Assembly: GCF_002531825.1 (NCBI RefSeq)
Contig: NZ_NWSX01000013.1
Coordinates: forward strand, 89,139 to 153,138
DNA length: 64,000 nucleotides
From: Rhizobium sp. J15
Lineage (GTDB): Bacteria > Pseudomonadota > Alphaproteobacteria > Rhizobiales > Rhizobiaceae
Reading direction: 5' to 3'
Both the position numbers and the translations under genes were made by a program. Positions 8,548 through 18,067 of the stretch are shown piece by piece; position 1 is the first letter of the stretch; each line of letters starts with the position of its first letter. A model generated the notes under the pieces. The model did no database searches. It had not been told where the DNA came from and saw only the letters and a list, made by a program, of their open reading frames with translations.

Positions 8548-9468
8548 GTGGCATCTATCGGACAGATCGTCAACCCGACGTCAGGCAGCGATGCCCTTTC
8601 CCGCGCACGGCAGCGCGCCGCCCTGATGCCGGATTGCCTGGTGGAAGCCAAGCGCATCGCCAATACCGTGATCGCCGGCTGGCATGGCCGGCGCAAACGC
8701 GGCATCGGCGAGAATTTCTGGCAGTTCCGTCCCTATGCCGAAGGCGAAAGCCTGTCGCGCATCGACTGGCGCCGCTCCGCCCGCGACGACCATACCTACG
8801 TGCGCGAGCGCGAATGGGAGGCGGCGCACACGATCTGGCTCTGGTGCGACATGTCGCCCTCGATGATGTACAAGTCGAGCTACGGCAGCGTCTCCAAGGA
8901 AAGCCGCGCGCTGGTCGTCATGCTGGCGCTGGCCGAAATACTCTCCCGCTCGGGCGAGCGCATCGGCTGCCCCGGCATCATGGAACCTGCCTCCACGCGC
9001 AACGCCGCCGAGCGGCTGGCATCGGCCCTCCTGCATGCGCCGCTGACCGGCGGCCTGCCGGAAACGGCGATGATCCGCGGCTGGAGCGATCTCGTGCTGA
9101 TCGGCGATTTCCTCGATGATGCGCCTGCGATCATGGAGCGCCTCGGCCCGCTTGCCCGCCGCGGCCTGCGCGGCCACGTGGTCGAGATCGCAGATCCGGC
9201 CGAAGAGATCTTCCCCTATAGCGGCCGCACCGAATTCACCGATCCGGAGACCGGCGCCAAGCTGATCTCCGGCCGCGCCGAACATATCCGCGATGCCTAT
9301 CGCAACGCCTACCTCGTCCGCAGGGAGAGCCTCGGCCAGTCGCTGCGCCATCTCGGCTGGACCTTCACGACCCACCGCACCGATCATCTTGCCTCCGAAG
9401 CGCTGGTCGCGGTGCACATGTATCTGTCCGGCATGCCGGCCAAGGCGACGCATGGAGGGCAGCTGTGA
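8548..9468 (+). CDS. DUF58 / von Willebrand factor A-like protein
   Basis: This 306-residue DUF58 protein starts at a GTG preceded by AAGGAAG. The GENFWQFRPYAEGESLSRIDWR segment, near residues 51-72, is the conserved DUF58 core. DMSPSM, slightly further on, keeps the D-x-S-x-S pattern of a MIDAS metal site. It is expected to be a soluble partner of the upstream MoxR ATPase. The stop overlaps the GTG start of the next gene by four bases (9465-9468), so the two are probably translated in a coupled way. Confidence 0.9.
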   Translation: MASIGQIVNPTSGSDALSRARQRAALMPDCLVEAKRIANTVIAGWHGRRKRGIGENFWQFRPYAEGESLSRIDWRRSARDDHTYVREREWEAAHTIWLWCDMSPSMMYKSSYGSVSKESRALVVMLALAEILSRSGERIGCPGIMEPASTRNAAERLASALLHAPLTGGLPETAMIRGWSDLVLIGDFLDDAPAIMERLGPLARRGLRGHVVEIADPAEEIFPYSGRTEFTDPETGAKLISGRAEHIRDAYRNAYLVRRESLGQSLRHLGWTFTTHRTDHLASEALVAVHMYLSGMPAKATHGGQL

Positions 9469-12278
9469 ACGCCCTTCCCTTCGCTTTCGCCTATCCCGCC
9501 ATTCTCGGCGCTCTGATCGCCCTGCCGGTCATCTGGTGGCTGCTGCGGTTGACGCCGCCGCGCCCGAAGAGCGAGGTCTTCCCGCCGCTGAAGATCCTCG
9601 CCTCCGTGTTGAAGCGCGAGGAGACGCCGGCCCAAAGTCCCTGGTGGCTGACCCTGCTGCGCATGCTGCTTGCCGCCGTCATCATCCTTGCGATCGCCGA
9701 TCCGGTCTTCAATCCGCGCACCAATTCGCTCGCATCGGGCGGTCCGCTCGTGCTCTTCGTCGACAACAGCTGGGCGGCGGCGCCCGATTGGGAACGCCGC
9801 ATCCAGACCGCCGACGCGCTGGTGGACGATGCCGAATCCGCCGGCGTGCCCGTCTCGATCGCCTTTACCGCCGATCCGGCCAATGATGCCGTGCCCGGCA
9901 CGGCAGCGGCGGCGCGAGACAAGCTGCACGCCGCCGAGCCGCGCCCGCTGGTGCCGGACCGCGAACGCGCCTTCCAGGCGCTGCGCGGCGCCCTGAACGG
10001 CGTCAAGCCCGGCACCCTCGCCTTCCTGACCGACGGTGCCACCGCCAGGGACGACGATGCGATCGTGCGCAGGCTCGCCGAACTCCAGCCCGCCGACCTC
10101 CGGCTGATCGAGGGCGATGCCTCGAAGACGGTCGCCGTCACCGCGGCCAACAATGCGGCCGACGCCATGACAGTCAAGGTTACCCGGCTCGACAGTTCGC
10201 GCCCCGCATCCGTGGCGCTCAACGCCGTCGACGCCCAGGGCCGTTCCATCGCCAATGGCAGGGTGGATTTCCGTCCCGGCCAGAGCGTGGCGACAAGTTC
10301 GATCACCGCTCCCTTCGAGATGCGCAACGATTTCGCCCGGGTCAGCGTCGACAATGGTGCAACGGCCGGCGCCGTGCACCTTCTCGACGACGCCTTCAAG
10401 CGCCGCCGCGTCGTCCTGCTGGCCGGCACCGGCGCCGATGAATTCCAGCCGCTGCTCTCGCCGCTCTATTACATCCAGCGGGCGTTGCAGCCCTATGCGG
10501 ATCTGATCCAGCCGACCGATTCCGATCTTGCCGTCGCGATACCGAAGCTTCTCGCCAGCAATCCCTCCATCATCATCATGGCCGATATCGGCCGGCTGCC
10601 GGAGGAGACCTACGAACCTCTGACGCGCTGGATATCGAATGGCGGCATGCTCCTGCGTTTCGCCGGTCCGCGCATGGCGGCCGTCCCCGCCGACGATCCG
10701 CTGATCCCGGTCATCCTGCGCCAGGGAGAACGGGCGCTGGGCGGCACATTGTCCTGGAGCGAGCCGCAGTCGCTGGCCGAATTTCCGAATTTCGGGCCTT
10801 TCGCCGGCATAGCCCGCCCGGCGGACGTCGTCGTCAAGCGGCAGGTGCTGGCCGAACCGACGCCCGATCTTGCCGAACGCACCTGGGCAAGCCTCGCCGA
10901 CGGCACGCCGCTCGTCACGATGAAGCAGCTCTCCTCCGGCCAGATCGTCCTCTTCCACGTCACCGCCGAAGCGACCTGGTCCGATCTGCCGATCTCCGGC
11001 ACCTTCGTCGACATGCTGCGCCATCTCCTGCAGATATCGCGCTCCGGCGGCGTGACCTCGGAAGCGCGCGGCAATGCCCGTGTTTCCGAAACCCTGCCGC
11101 CCTACCGCATGCTGACGGCTAAAGGCACGCTCGTCTCGGAAACGGGCTCGGCGCGGCCACTCATTCCCAAGGCCGGCGCCGAACCGACGGCAAATTTCGA
11201 CAACCCGCCCGGGCTCTACGGTTCGGAAGACGGCTTCACCTCCCTCAACGTTCTGCCCGAGGAGGCCGAACTGAAACCGCTCGACACGACAGGCACCAAT
11301 GCCGTGCGCGAAGGCCTGATCGGCGGTGAGAGCTGGTCGGCGAAGCCCGCGCTTTTCCTCCTCGCCTTTCTGCTGCTTCTGGCAGACAGCCTGATCGTCC
11401 TCTTCATGAACGGCGCCTTCTCACGCTCGCGCCCGGCCGTGCGCACGGCGGCGATGCTCGCGGTTGCCATCGGCGCCGGCTTCTTCATGCAGCTCGGCAC
11501 CTCGCATGCCAACGACACAAGGCCCGGCGACGACCTCGTGCTGGAGAGGCTGGACAACACCCATCTCGCCTATGTCGTCACCGGCGAGCAGGAGGTGGAC
11601 GATATCTCGGAGCGCGGCCTCGAGGGTCTCACCCAGTTCCTGACCTTCCGCACGACGCTGGAACCGGCGCCGCCGGTCGGCCTCGACCTCACCAAGGACG
11701 AACTCGCCTTCTATCCGATCATCTACTGGCCGATTTCGGCGACGGCGCCGATGCCCTCCTCGGCCGCGATCAGCCGCATCGACGCCTATATGCGCAACGG
11801 TGGGACCGTGCTTTTCGATACGCGCGATCAGATCAGCGCCTTGGACAATGCCGGCAATGTCAGCGCCAACGGCCAGCGGCTGCAGGAAATCCTCGGTAAT
11901 CTCGACATTCCGCCGCTGGAGCCGGTGCCATCGGATCACGTGCTGACGAAATCCTTCTATCTGCTGTCGAGCTTCCCCGGCCGCTATACCGGCAGCCCCC
12001 TCTGGATCGAAGCCAGGCAGGGCGGGCGCGAAGCGACCGAAAAATCGGCCGCGACGGCCGACGGCGTTTCGCCGATCCTGATCACCGGCAATGATTTCGC
12101 CGGCGCCTGGGCGATCGACGCGAACGGCACGCCGATGCTGCCGACCGTGCCGTCGGACGAAATGCAGCGCGAATATGCCTACCGCTCCGGCGTCAACATC
12201 ATGATGTACATGCTGACGGGCAACTACAAGACCGACCAGGTTCATGTTCCCGACCTCCTCGAACGGCTGGGGCAATGA
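9465..12278 (+). CDS. BatA-like membrane protein with C-terminal DUF4159
   Basis: This 937-residue protein begins with the two closely spaced membrane segments and linker of the aerotolerance-regulator (BatA) N-terminal domain (residues 1-80). A VWA-like region begins with LVLFVDNSWAAA, where the last Ser of the usual D-x-S-x-S is Ala. A membrane segment pair lies near residues 625-685. The final third carries the DUF4159 region, with DELAFYPIIYWPIS and YMRNGGTVLFDTRD. It starts with GTG, overlapping the DUF58 gene. In this family the products are thought to form an envelope complex with MoxR. The exact function is unknown. Confidence 0.88.
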   Translation: MNALPFAFAYPAILGALIALPVIWWLLRLTPPRPKSEVFPPLKILASVLKREETPAQSPWWLTLLRMLLAAVIILAIADPVFNPRTNSLASGGPLVLFVDNSWAAAPDWERRIQTADALVDDAESAGVPVSIAFTADPANDAVPGTAAAARDKLHAAEPRPLVPDRERAFQALRGALNGVKPGTLAFLTDGATARDDDAIVRRLAELQPADLRLIEGDASKTVAVTAANNAADAMTVKVTRLDSSRPASVALNAVDAQGRSIANGRVDFRPGQSVATSSITAPFEMRNDFARVSVDNGATAGAVHLLDDAFKRRRVVLLAGTGADEFQPLLSPLYYIQRALQPYADLIQPTDSDLAVAIPKLLASNPSIIIMADIGRLPEETYEPLTRWISNGGMLLRFAGPRMAAVPADDPLIPVILRQGERALGGTLSWSEPQSLAEFPNFGPFAGIARPADVVVKRQVLAEPTPDLAERTWASLADGTPLVTMKQLSSGQIVLFHVTAEATWSDLPISGTFVDMLRHLLQISRSGGVTSEARGNARVSETLPPYRMLTAKGTLVSETGSARPLIPKAGAEPTANFDNPPGLYGSEDGFTSLNVLPEEAELKPLDTTGTNAVREGLIGGESWSAKPALFLLAFLLLLADSLIVLFMNGAFSRSRPAVRTAAMLAVAIGAGFFMQLGTSHANDTRPGDDLVLERLDNTHLAYVVTGEQEVDDISERGLEGLTQFLTFRTTLEPAPPVGLDLTKDELAFYPIIYWPISATAPMPSSAAISRIDAYMRNGGTVLFDTRDQISALDNAGNVSANGQRLQEILGNLDIPPLEPVPSDHVLTKSFYLLSSFPGRYTGSPLWIEARQGGREATEKSAATADGVSPILITGNDFAGAWAIDANGTPMLPTVPSDEMQREYAYRSGVNIMMYMLTGNYKTDQVHVPDLLERLGQ

Positions 12279-12279
12279 G

Positions 12280-14349
12280 ATGACGTTCGATTTTTCGCCC
12301 TTCCTGCCCTGGCCGATCCTGGCCGCACTGGCCGGCCTCAGCGCGCTCATCGCCGCCTTCGCGATCTGGCGCGGTGTCCGCGGCGCCTGGATCAGGACGC
12401 TGGCGGCGGCCGCCCTGCTGACGGCCCTTGCCAATCCCGTGCTCCTGCAGGAGGACCGCGATCAGCTGTCGACGATCGTCCCCGTCATCGTCGACCGCAG
12501 CCAGAGCCAGCAGACGCCCGACCGCGTAGAGATGACCGACGAGGCGCTTGCGGCCCTGAAGGAACAGCTCGCCCGCTTTCCCCAGATCGAGCCGCGTTTC
12601 ATCGATGTCGAAGGCGACGTCAATTCGGACGTGCCTTCCACGCGCCTCTTCGATGCGCTGGCCGCCAACATCGCCGATGTCCCGCCTTCGCGCGTCGGCG
12701 GCGCCATCATGCTGACCGATGGCGAGGTCCATGATGTCCCGGCCGCCAATCAGGCGCTCGGCTTCGATGCGCCGATCCATGGCCTGGTGACCGGCAAGGC
12801 CAACGAATTCGACCGCCGCATCGAAGTCATCAAGGGACCGCGCTTCGGCATCGTCAATGAGGAACAGCAGGTCATTCTACGCGTCTTCGACGATGGCCCG
12901 AGCCCCGGCGGCACCGCCGATGTCACGGTGAAGCTGAACGGCAATGAGATCGCCACCCTGCGGGCGACGCCCGGCCAGGATACGCCCTTCTCCTTCAAGG
13001 TGCCGGGCGGCGGCAGCAATGTGCTCGAATTCTCGGTCGCCGAGCTTCCCGGCGAAGTCACCGCCGCCAACAACCGCGCCGTCCACGTCATCGACGGCAT
13101 CCGCCAGAACCTGCGCGTCCTGCTCGTCTCCGGCGAGCCGCATGCCGGCGAGCGCGCCTGGCGCAACCTGCTGAAATCCGACGCCTCGGTCGATCTCGTC
13201 CACTTCACCATCCTGCGTCCGCCGGAAAAGCAGGACGGCACGCCGATCAACGAGCTGTCGCTGATCGCCTTCCCGACGCGCGAACTCTTCGTCGACAAGA
13301 TCAAGGATTTCGACCTGATCATCTTCGACCGCTACCAGCATCGCGGCGTGCTGCCGCTGCTCTATTACGACAACATCGCGCAATATGTCGAAAACGGCGG
13401 CGCGCTGCTGATCGCCGCCGGCCCCGAACATGCCGGCCCCGATTCCATCGCGATGACGCCGCTTTCCACGGTGCTGCCGGCCATGCCCACCGGCCAGATG
13501 ATCGAGAAGGCCTTCTATCCCCGCCTCTCCGACGAAGGCCGCAAGCATCCCGTCACGCGCGGCCTGGACGGCTCGGGCGAGGACCCGCCGCATTGGGGCC
13601 GCTGGTTCCGCAGCGTCGACGTCGAGAAGCCGGAAGGCGAGACGATCATGCTCGGCGCCGACAGCCATCCGCTGCTGGTCCTGAACCGCTCCGGCCAGGG
13701 CCGCGTCGCCATGCTGCTTTCCGACCAGGGCTGGCTCTGGGCGCGCGGCTTCGAAGGCGGCGGTCCGAACGTCTCGCTCTATCGCCGGATCGCCCACTGG
13801 CTGATGAAGGAACCGGCGCTCGAGGAAGAAGCGCTGACGGCGCGCGCCTCCGGCCGCACGCTTGAAGTCACCCGCCAGACGATCGGCGACAATCCGGGCA
13901 ACGCCACCGTGCGTTACCCCTCCGGCAAGACCGAAACCCTGCCGCTCACCCAGACCGAACCCGGCCTCTACAAGGCCGAGAAGAGGATGGACGAGATCGG
14001 CCTCTTCGAGATCCAGAACGGCAGGCTGTCGACGCTCGTCCATATCGGCGCGGTCGATGCCCCGGAATTCAAGGCGATGATCTCGACGACGGATGTGCTG
14101 CAGCCGGTCGCCGACAGGAGCAAGGGTCTCGTGACCCGCGTCGCCAGCGACAGCGGCGCGGTCAGCGTGCCGCCGATCCTGCCGGTGCGCGGCCAGGTCC
14201 GCGTCTCCGACAGCGATCGCATGATGATCCGCATGACCAGCGAGACGGTTCTGAAGGGCATCAACACGCTGCCGCTCTTTGCCGGCTTCGCCGGCGTCGG
14301 CATCCTGCTGCTCGCCTTCGGCGCCATGTGGTGGCGCGAAGGAAGGTAA
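12280..14349 (+). CDS. VWA-like / glutamine amidotransferase-like membrane protein
   Basis: This 689-residue protein has two N-terminal membrane segments, a periplasmic VWA-like domain beginning VPVIVDRSQSQQ, which keeps a D-x-S-x-S pattern, and a central GATase-1-like fold around FDLIIFDRYQHRGVLPLLYYDNIAQYVENGG. A single C-terminal membrane segment precedes WWREGR. I chose the ATG at 12280, which follows the previous stop by one base, because a more upstream ATG would overlap the preceding gene by over 30 bases. It is the fourth member of the moxR operon and probably the membrane partner of the other three. Confidence 0.85.
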   Translation: MTFDFSPFLPWPILAALAGLSALIAAFAIWRGVRGAWIRTLAAAALLTALANPVLLQEDRDQLSTIVPVIVDRSQSQQTPDRVEMTDEALAALKEQLARFPQIEPRFIDVEGDVNSDVPSTRLFDALAANIADVPPSRVGGAIMLTDGEVHDVPAANQALGFDAPIHGLVTGKANEFDRRIEVIKGPRFGIVNEEQQVILRVFDDGPSPGGTADVTVKLNGNEIATLRATPGQDTPFSFKVPGGGSNVLEFSVAELPGEVTAANNRAVHVIDGIRQNLRVLLVSGEPHAGERAWRNLLKSDASVDLVHFTILRPPEKQDGTPINELSLIAFPTRELFVDKIKDFDLIIFDRYQHRGVLPLLYYDNIAQYVENGGALLIAAGPEHAGPDSIAMTPLSTVLPAMPTGQMIEKAFYPRLSDEGRKHPVTRGLDGSGEDPPHWGRWFRSVDVEKPEGETIMLGADSHPLLVLNRSGQGRVAMLLSDQGWLWARGFEGGGPNVSLYRRIAHWLMKEPALEEEALTARASGRTLEVTRQTIGDNPGNATVRYPSGKTETLPLTQTEPGLYKAEKRMDEIGLFEIQNGRLSTLVHIGAVDAPEFKAMISTTDVLQPVADRSKGLVTRVASDSGAVSVPPILPVRGQVRVSDSDRMMIRMTSETVLKGINTLPLFAGFAGVGILLLAFGAMWWREGR

Positions 14350-14353
14350 TCAC

Positions 14354-14770
14354 ATGCCGGAGTTCGAGCTCACCGCGTCGCCCTCACCAGAGGAATTGGC
14401 GGCGATCACCGATGCGCTCACGGCCTTCAACACAGGCGATGTCGGCCCCGCGGATCGCCGGCCGCTCGCCGTCCTCATCCGCGATACCGACGGCAAGGTG
14501 ACCGGCGGCCTGTCGGGCTTTACCGCCTGGGGCTGGCTCTTTATCCAGATGCTCTATATTCCCGATACGCTGCGCGGGACCGGTCTCGCGGGCAGGATTC
14601 TCGCAAAGGCGGAAGAAGAGGCGAAAGCCCGCGGCTGCCGCGGCGCCTGGATCGATACCTTCAACCCGCAGGCTCTCGGCGCCTATCTGCGCCAGGGTTA
14701 CGAAGTCTTCGGCGAACTCGCGGATTTTCCGGAAGGCCGCACGCGCAGCTTTCTCAGGAAAAACCTGTAG
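14354..14770 (+). CDS. GNAT family N-acetyltransferase
   Basis: This 138-residue GNAT fold protein has the acetyl-CoA binding motif A in LYIPDTLRGTGLAGRIL and a following helix with AKARGCRGAWIDTFNPQA. The C-terminal YLRQGYEVFGEL segment fits motif B. The substrate cannot be deduced. GGAAGG and a four-base gap after the moxR operon suggest it may be co-transcribed as a fifth gene, although it is functionally unrelated in appearance. It is convergent with another GNAT gene only six bases away. Confidence 0.85.
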   Translation: MPEFELTASPSPEELAAITDALTAFNTGDVGPADRRPLAVLIRDTDGKVTGGLSGFTAWGWLFIQMLYIPDTLRGTGLAGRILAKAEEEAKARGCRGAWIDTFNPQALGAYLRQGYEVFGELADFPEGRTRSFLRKNL

Positions 14771-14776
14771 GCTTCA

Positions 14777-15277
14777 TCACTCGCGCCAGGCAATCGTGCC
14801 CGTCAGCCGCTCATGCACGCCCTCGGCGATCGGAACGACGAGCACGCGGCCGGGATCGACCGGTCCGGGAAAGGCAAGCGCGTTATAGCTCACCTTCTCG
14901 AAGCCGAGCGGGCCGTAATAGGGCGGATCGCCGACCAGGATGACGGCTTCCGAGCCCTTGCGCCTTGCCGCTTCCACCGCAATCCGCACGAGTTCGCGGC
15001 CGATGCCTATATTCTTGTGCGAGGGCCGGACGGCGAGCGGCCCGAGCAGATGTCCCTTTACCGTGCCGGCGAGCACCGGCGTCATCCGCACGGAGGCGAT
15101 CGTCTCGCCATTGTCGGTGCAGATGAAGGACAGCGACATATCATGCGGCCCCTGCTCGCGGATGCGCGCGGCGGCACGCGTGAAGCGGCCCGGACCGAAG
15201 GCTTCTTCGTTGATGTGTTCGATGGCGGCGTCATGAGACGCGTCTTCAGTGAGATAGACGAGATCGTGCTTGTACAT
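14777..15277 (-). CDS. GNAT family N-acetyltransferase (YhbS-like)
   Basis: This 166-residue acetyltransferase has the family motif LGPLAVRPSHKNIGIGRELV followed by AVILVGDPPYYGPLGFEKV, a combination typical of the YhbS-type GNATs. The target is not known. The frame stays open for 59 further upstream codons. I chose the start giving MYKHDLVYLTEDASH because homologous GNATs begin at this strand; no strong Shine-Dalgarno decides it, so the start is uncertain. It is convergent with the GNAT at 14354. Confidence 0.78.
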   Translation of the reverse strand: MYKHDLVYLTEDASHDAAIEHINEEAFGPGRFTRAAARIREQGPHDMSLSFICTDNGETIASVRMTPVLAGTVKGHLLGPLAVRPSHKNIGIGRELVRIAVEAARRKGSEAVILVGDPPYYGPLGFEKVSYNALAFPGPVDPGRVLVVPIAEGVHERLTGTIAWRE

Positions 15278-15567
15278 GATGACAGAAACCGGATGGACAG
15301 ATTGATGGGTCTCGAACACGCCCTGGGCGTTCGGGAGCATCAGCGTCGTCGCGGGTTTCTGGAAATGAACATCAGGCAGGAGTCTCTCAAATCGTGAAAA
15401 GGCCGATAGCAGGAAAAATTTCCGCCGTCCAACGCAAAATGCACACGGCAGCACACCGAATTATGCAGCCGCGTGGACGACGTGACGCACTGTTCAATCT
15501 TTACCGCCTGCAAAGCCCCGCTATCTCAGCTAACTTCGGCCCCAACGCAATTTAGGGAATGAAGATC

Positions 15568-16578
15568 ATGGGAATGCTGATGGACGGCGTCTGGCATGAC
15601 GTCTGGTACGACACGAAGGAGAGCAAGGGTCAATTCAAGCGGCAGCCCTCGCAGTTCCGCAACTGGGTGACGCCGGACGGTTCGGCCGGTCCTTCCGGAG
15701 GCGGCGGCTTCAAGGCCGAGGCCGGACGCTACCATCTCTATGTCTCGCTCGCCTGCCCCTGGGCACATCGCACGTTGATCTTCCGCAAGCTGAAGAAGCT
15801 TGAGGAGCTTATTTCGGTTTCCGTCGTCCATCCGCTGATGTTCGAGAACGGCTGGGAGTTCAAGACCGGCGACGGCGCCACCGGCGACCCGCTCTTCGGC
15901 GCCGCCACCCTCTGGCAGATCTACGTCAAGGCCGACCCGCACTATTCCGGCCGTGTCACCGTCCCCGTCCTCTGGGACAAGCAGACCGGCACGATCGTCA
16001 ACAATGAATCAGCCGAGATCATCCGCATGTTCAACAGCGCCTTCGACGGACTGACGGGCTCGAAGGCCGATTTCTACCCGGAACATCTCAGCGCCGAGAT
16101 CGACGCGCTGAACGCCACCGTCTACGACACCGTCAACAACGGCGTCTACAAGGCCGGCTTCGCCACCACTCAGGAAGCCTATGAGGAAAATGTCGGCAAG
16201 CTCTTCGAAACGCTCGACATTCTCGACGAGCGCCTGGGCAGGGGCCGCTACCTCTTCGGCGACAGGCAGACCGAGGCCGACTGGCGCCTCTTCACCACGC
16301 TGCTGCGCTTCGATCCCGTCTATGTCGGCCATTTCAAGTGCAACATCCGCCGCATCGCCGATTACCGCAACCTGCCCGGCTATCTCAGGGATCTCTACCA
16401 GACGCCAGGCGTTGCCGAGACGGTGAGCCTGACGCACATCAAGCAGCACTATTACCGCAGCCACAAGACGATCAACCCGACCGGCATCGTTCCCGTCGGC
16501 CCGGCGCTCGATCTCGACAGGCCTCATGGTCGTGCTACAGCGCCGCGCGTCTTTTCAGACGCGCAAAGGACGCTGTAG
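15568..16578 (+). CDS. Glutathionyl-hydroquinone reductase (YqjG/Xi-class GST)
   Basis: This 336-residue Xi-class glutathione transferase would reduce glutathionyl-hydroquinones with a catalytic Cys in LACPWAHRTLIF (about residues 64-75). The C-terminal all-helical domain carries ADWRLFTTLLRFDPVY and HIKQHYYRSHKTINPTGIVPVGP, both diagnostic of the family. AGGGA nine bases upstream favours the ATG at 15568 over one at 15559. The last 14 or so residues (from ATAPRV) and the TAG stop come from a 44-bp palindromic repeat at 16535-16578, so the natural C-terminus has probably been replaced. That is unlikely to affect the active site. Confidence 0.93.
   Translation: MGMLMDGVWHDVWYDTKESKGQFKRQPSQFRNWVTPDGSAGPSGGGGFKAEAGRYHLYVSLACPWAHRTLIFRKLKKLEELISVSVVHPLMFENGWEFKTGDGATGDPLFGAATLWQIYVKADPHYSGRVTVPVLWDKQTGTIVNNESAEIIRMFNSAFDGLTGSKADFYPEHLSAEIDALNATVYDTVNNGVYKAGFATTQEAYEENVGKLFETLDILDERLGRGRYLFGDRQTEADWRLFTTLLRFDPVYVGHFKCNIRRIADYRNLPGYLRDLYQTPGVAETVSLTHIKQHYYRSHKTINPTGIVPVGPALDLDRPHGRATAPRVFSDAQRTL
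16535..16578. repeat. 44-bp palindromic repeat, copy 1 (inside CDS 3' end)
   Basis: The element begins CTACAGCGCC and ends GACGCTGTAG, with an inner hairpin of GCGCGTC and GACGCGC. A second copy at 42476-42519 matches at 41 of 44 positions. This copy supplies the final codons and the stop of the glutathionyl-hydroquinone reductase gene. Confidence 0.88.
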
Positions 16579-16608
16579 GATTTTAAGCTGCTCTACGCGG
16601 CCTGACGC

Positions 16609-17088
16609 TTACCAGCGGTGGTCGGGCTCCTGCTCGCCCCGAAGCTCGGCGAGGCGGCGATACGTCGCCTCGGTCGTGCCCTCGGGCAGGCTGTCGAGCG
16701 AGAAGAACCCGCTGTCGGAAATCTCCCAGTCCGGCGGCCGCGGCGCCGTCTGCTCGACGGTCACCCGGTAGAACACGACATGGTCGCGCCGGGTGGTGGT
16801 GGTGTTGAAATAGACCTGGACCAGATGCGGCTTGCCGATGATCCTGAGGTTGCCCTCCTCGCGCAGCTCCTTGACCAGTGCTTCTTCGGCCGTCTCGTTG
16901 CGCTCCAGCCCGCCGCCGGGCATATGCCAGCCGCCGATATAGCTGTGCCGCACGAGGAATATCCGGCCCTCCGCATCGAAGCAGGCGGCTCTGACGCCCA
17001 TGGTCATGCCGCGGGCGAAGGAAAAATAGACATGCAGCAGGCGTAGCGCCAGCCTGATGTGAGGGGGCCGCTTCTCTTTATCCACCAT
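16609..17088 (-). CDS. NUDIX domain-containing protein
   Basis: This 159-residue protein has a canonical Nudix box in GGGLERNETAEEALVKELREEGNL (about residues 54-77), with a slightly altered end. The N-terminal part is basic and contains LHVYFSFARGMTMGVRA. The substrate is unknown; the size and flanks suggest a nucleotide or dinucleotide hydrolase. I chose MVDKEKRPPH at 17088, preceded by ACGGAACG, over an in-frame start 43 codons upstream that would overlap the divergent phosphoesterase gene. Confidence 0.85.
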   Translation of the reverse strand: MVDKEKRPPHIRLALRLLHVYFSFARGMTMGVRAACFDAEGRIFLVRHSYIGGWHMPGGGLERNETAEEALVKELREEGNLRIIGKPHLVQVYFNTTTTRRDHVVFYRVTVEQTAPRPPDWEISDSGFFSLDSLPEGTTEATYRRLAELRGEQEPDHRW

Positions 17089-17158
17089 CGTTCCGTTTCG
17101 GCTTTTCGTCGCGCCGGATGTGTTTGATTTGTCAATAAGCTGGTCTATGTCTCGTAGC

Positions 17159-18067
17159 ATGTTCAAGCTCGCGCATATTTCAGACGTCCACCTCGGACCG
17201 CTGCCCCGTCTTTCCATTCAAGAGCTGTTTTCAAAACGTATAACCGGCTTTGTGAACTGGCATCGAAACCGACGCAAGCACCTTTTCGGCAGCACGCTCG
17301 ATCTGCTGCTCGATGATATCCGCGCCCATCAGGCCGATCACCTCGCCGTCACCGGCGATCTCGTCAATCTGGCGAGCGGCATCGAGATCCGCGCCGCCGC
17401 CGCCTGGCTGCGCGCGCTCGGCGATCCTGCCGACACCTCGGTCGTTCCCGGCAATCACGACGCCTACGTGCCGGGCGCCTATGAGAAGTCGATGCGCGCC
17501 TGGTATGATTACGTCCGTGGCGACCTCGCCTCGCCGCACTGGCAGGAAGACCGCCATATCTTTCCCTATCTGCGCGTCCGCGACAAAGTGGCGATCGTCG
17601 GCTGCTCCACGGCCGTCGCCACGCCCCCCTTCGCCGCCTCCGGCTTTTTCAGCGCGCGCCAGGCCCGCGACACGGTGAACATGCTGCGCGCGGCCGGCGA
17701 AGCCGGCCTCTTCCGCGTCGTCATGATCCATCATCCGCCGATCCGCGGCGCCACCGCCTTCCACAAGCGCATGATCGGCATCCGCCGCTTCGCGGCCGTG
17801 ATTTCGACCGGCGGCGCCGAGCTCGTGCTGCACGGCCACACGCATCTGAACACGCTGCACTGGCTGCGCGGCCAGGTGCAGCCGGTGCCGGTCGTCGGCA
17901 TCGCTTCGGCCTCGCAGGGACCCGGCAGCATCAAGCCGCCGGCGGCCTATAACCTCTTTTCCATCGACGGCTCTCCGGGCGCCTGGGAGCTCACCGGCGA
18001 GCGCTTCAGCCTGAACCGGGCGGGCGACGCGGTCATGCCGGAAAGCGTCGATATTTTCGCGCGTTAG
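17159..18067 (+). CDS. Metallophosphoesterase (calcineurin-like)
   Basis: This 302-residue protein has the five-motif binuclear metal site of calcineurin-like phosphoesterases: DVHLG near residue 9, TGDLVN near 62, GNHD near 97, IHHPP near 190 and GHTHLN near 223. It resembles the CpdA-type cyclic-nucleotide phosphodiesterases, but substrate cannot be settled from sequence. Two in-frame ATGs at 17147 and 17159 are possible. I chose 17159, which begins MFKLAHISDVH, because in this family the first strand starts within a few residues; no clear Shine-Dalgarno is present. Confidence 0.88.
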   Translation: MFKLAHISDVHLGPLPRLSIQELFSKRITGFVNWHRNRRKHLFGSTLDLLLDDIRAHQADHLAVTGDLVNLASGIEIRAAAAWLRALGDPADTSVVPGNHDAYVPGAYEKSMRAWYDYVRGDLASPHWQEDRHIFPYLRVRDKVAIVGCSTAVATPPFAASGFFSARQARDTVNMLRAAGEAGLFRVVMIHHPPIRGATAFHKRMIGIRRFAAVISTGGAELVLHGHTHLNTLHWLRGQVQPVPVVGIASASQGPGSIKPPAAYNLFSIDGSPGAWELTGERFSLNRAGDAVMPESVDIFAR

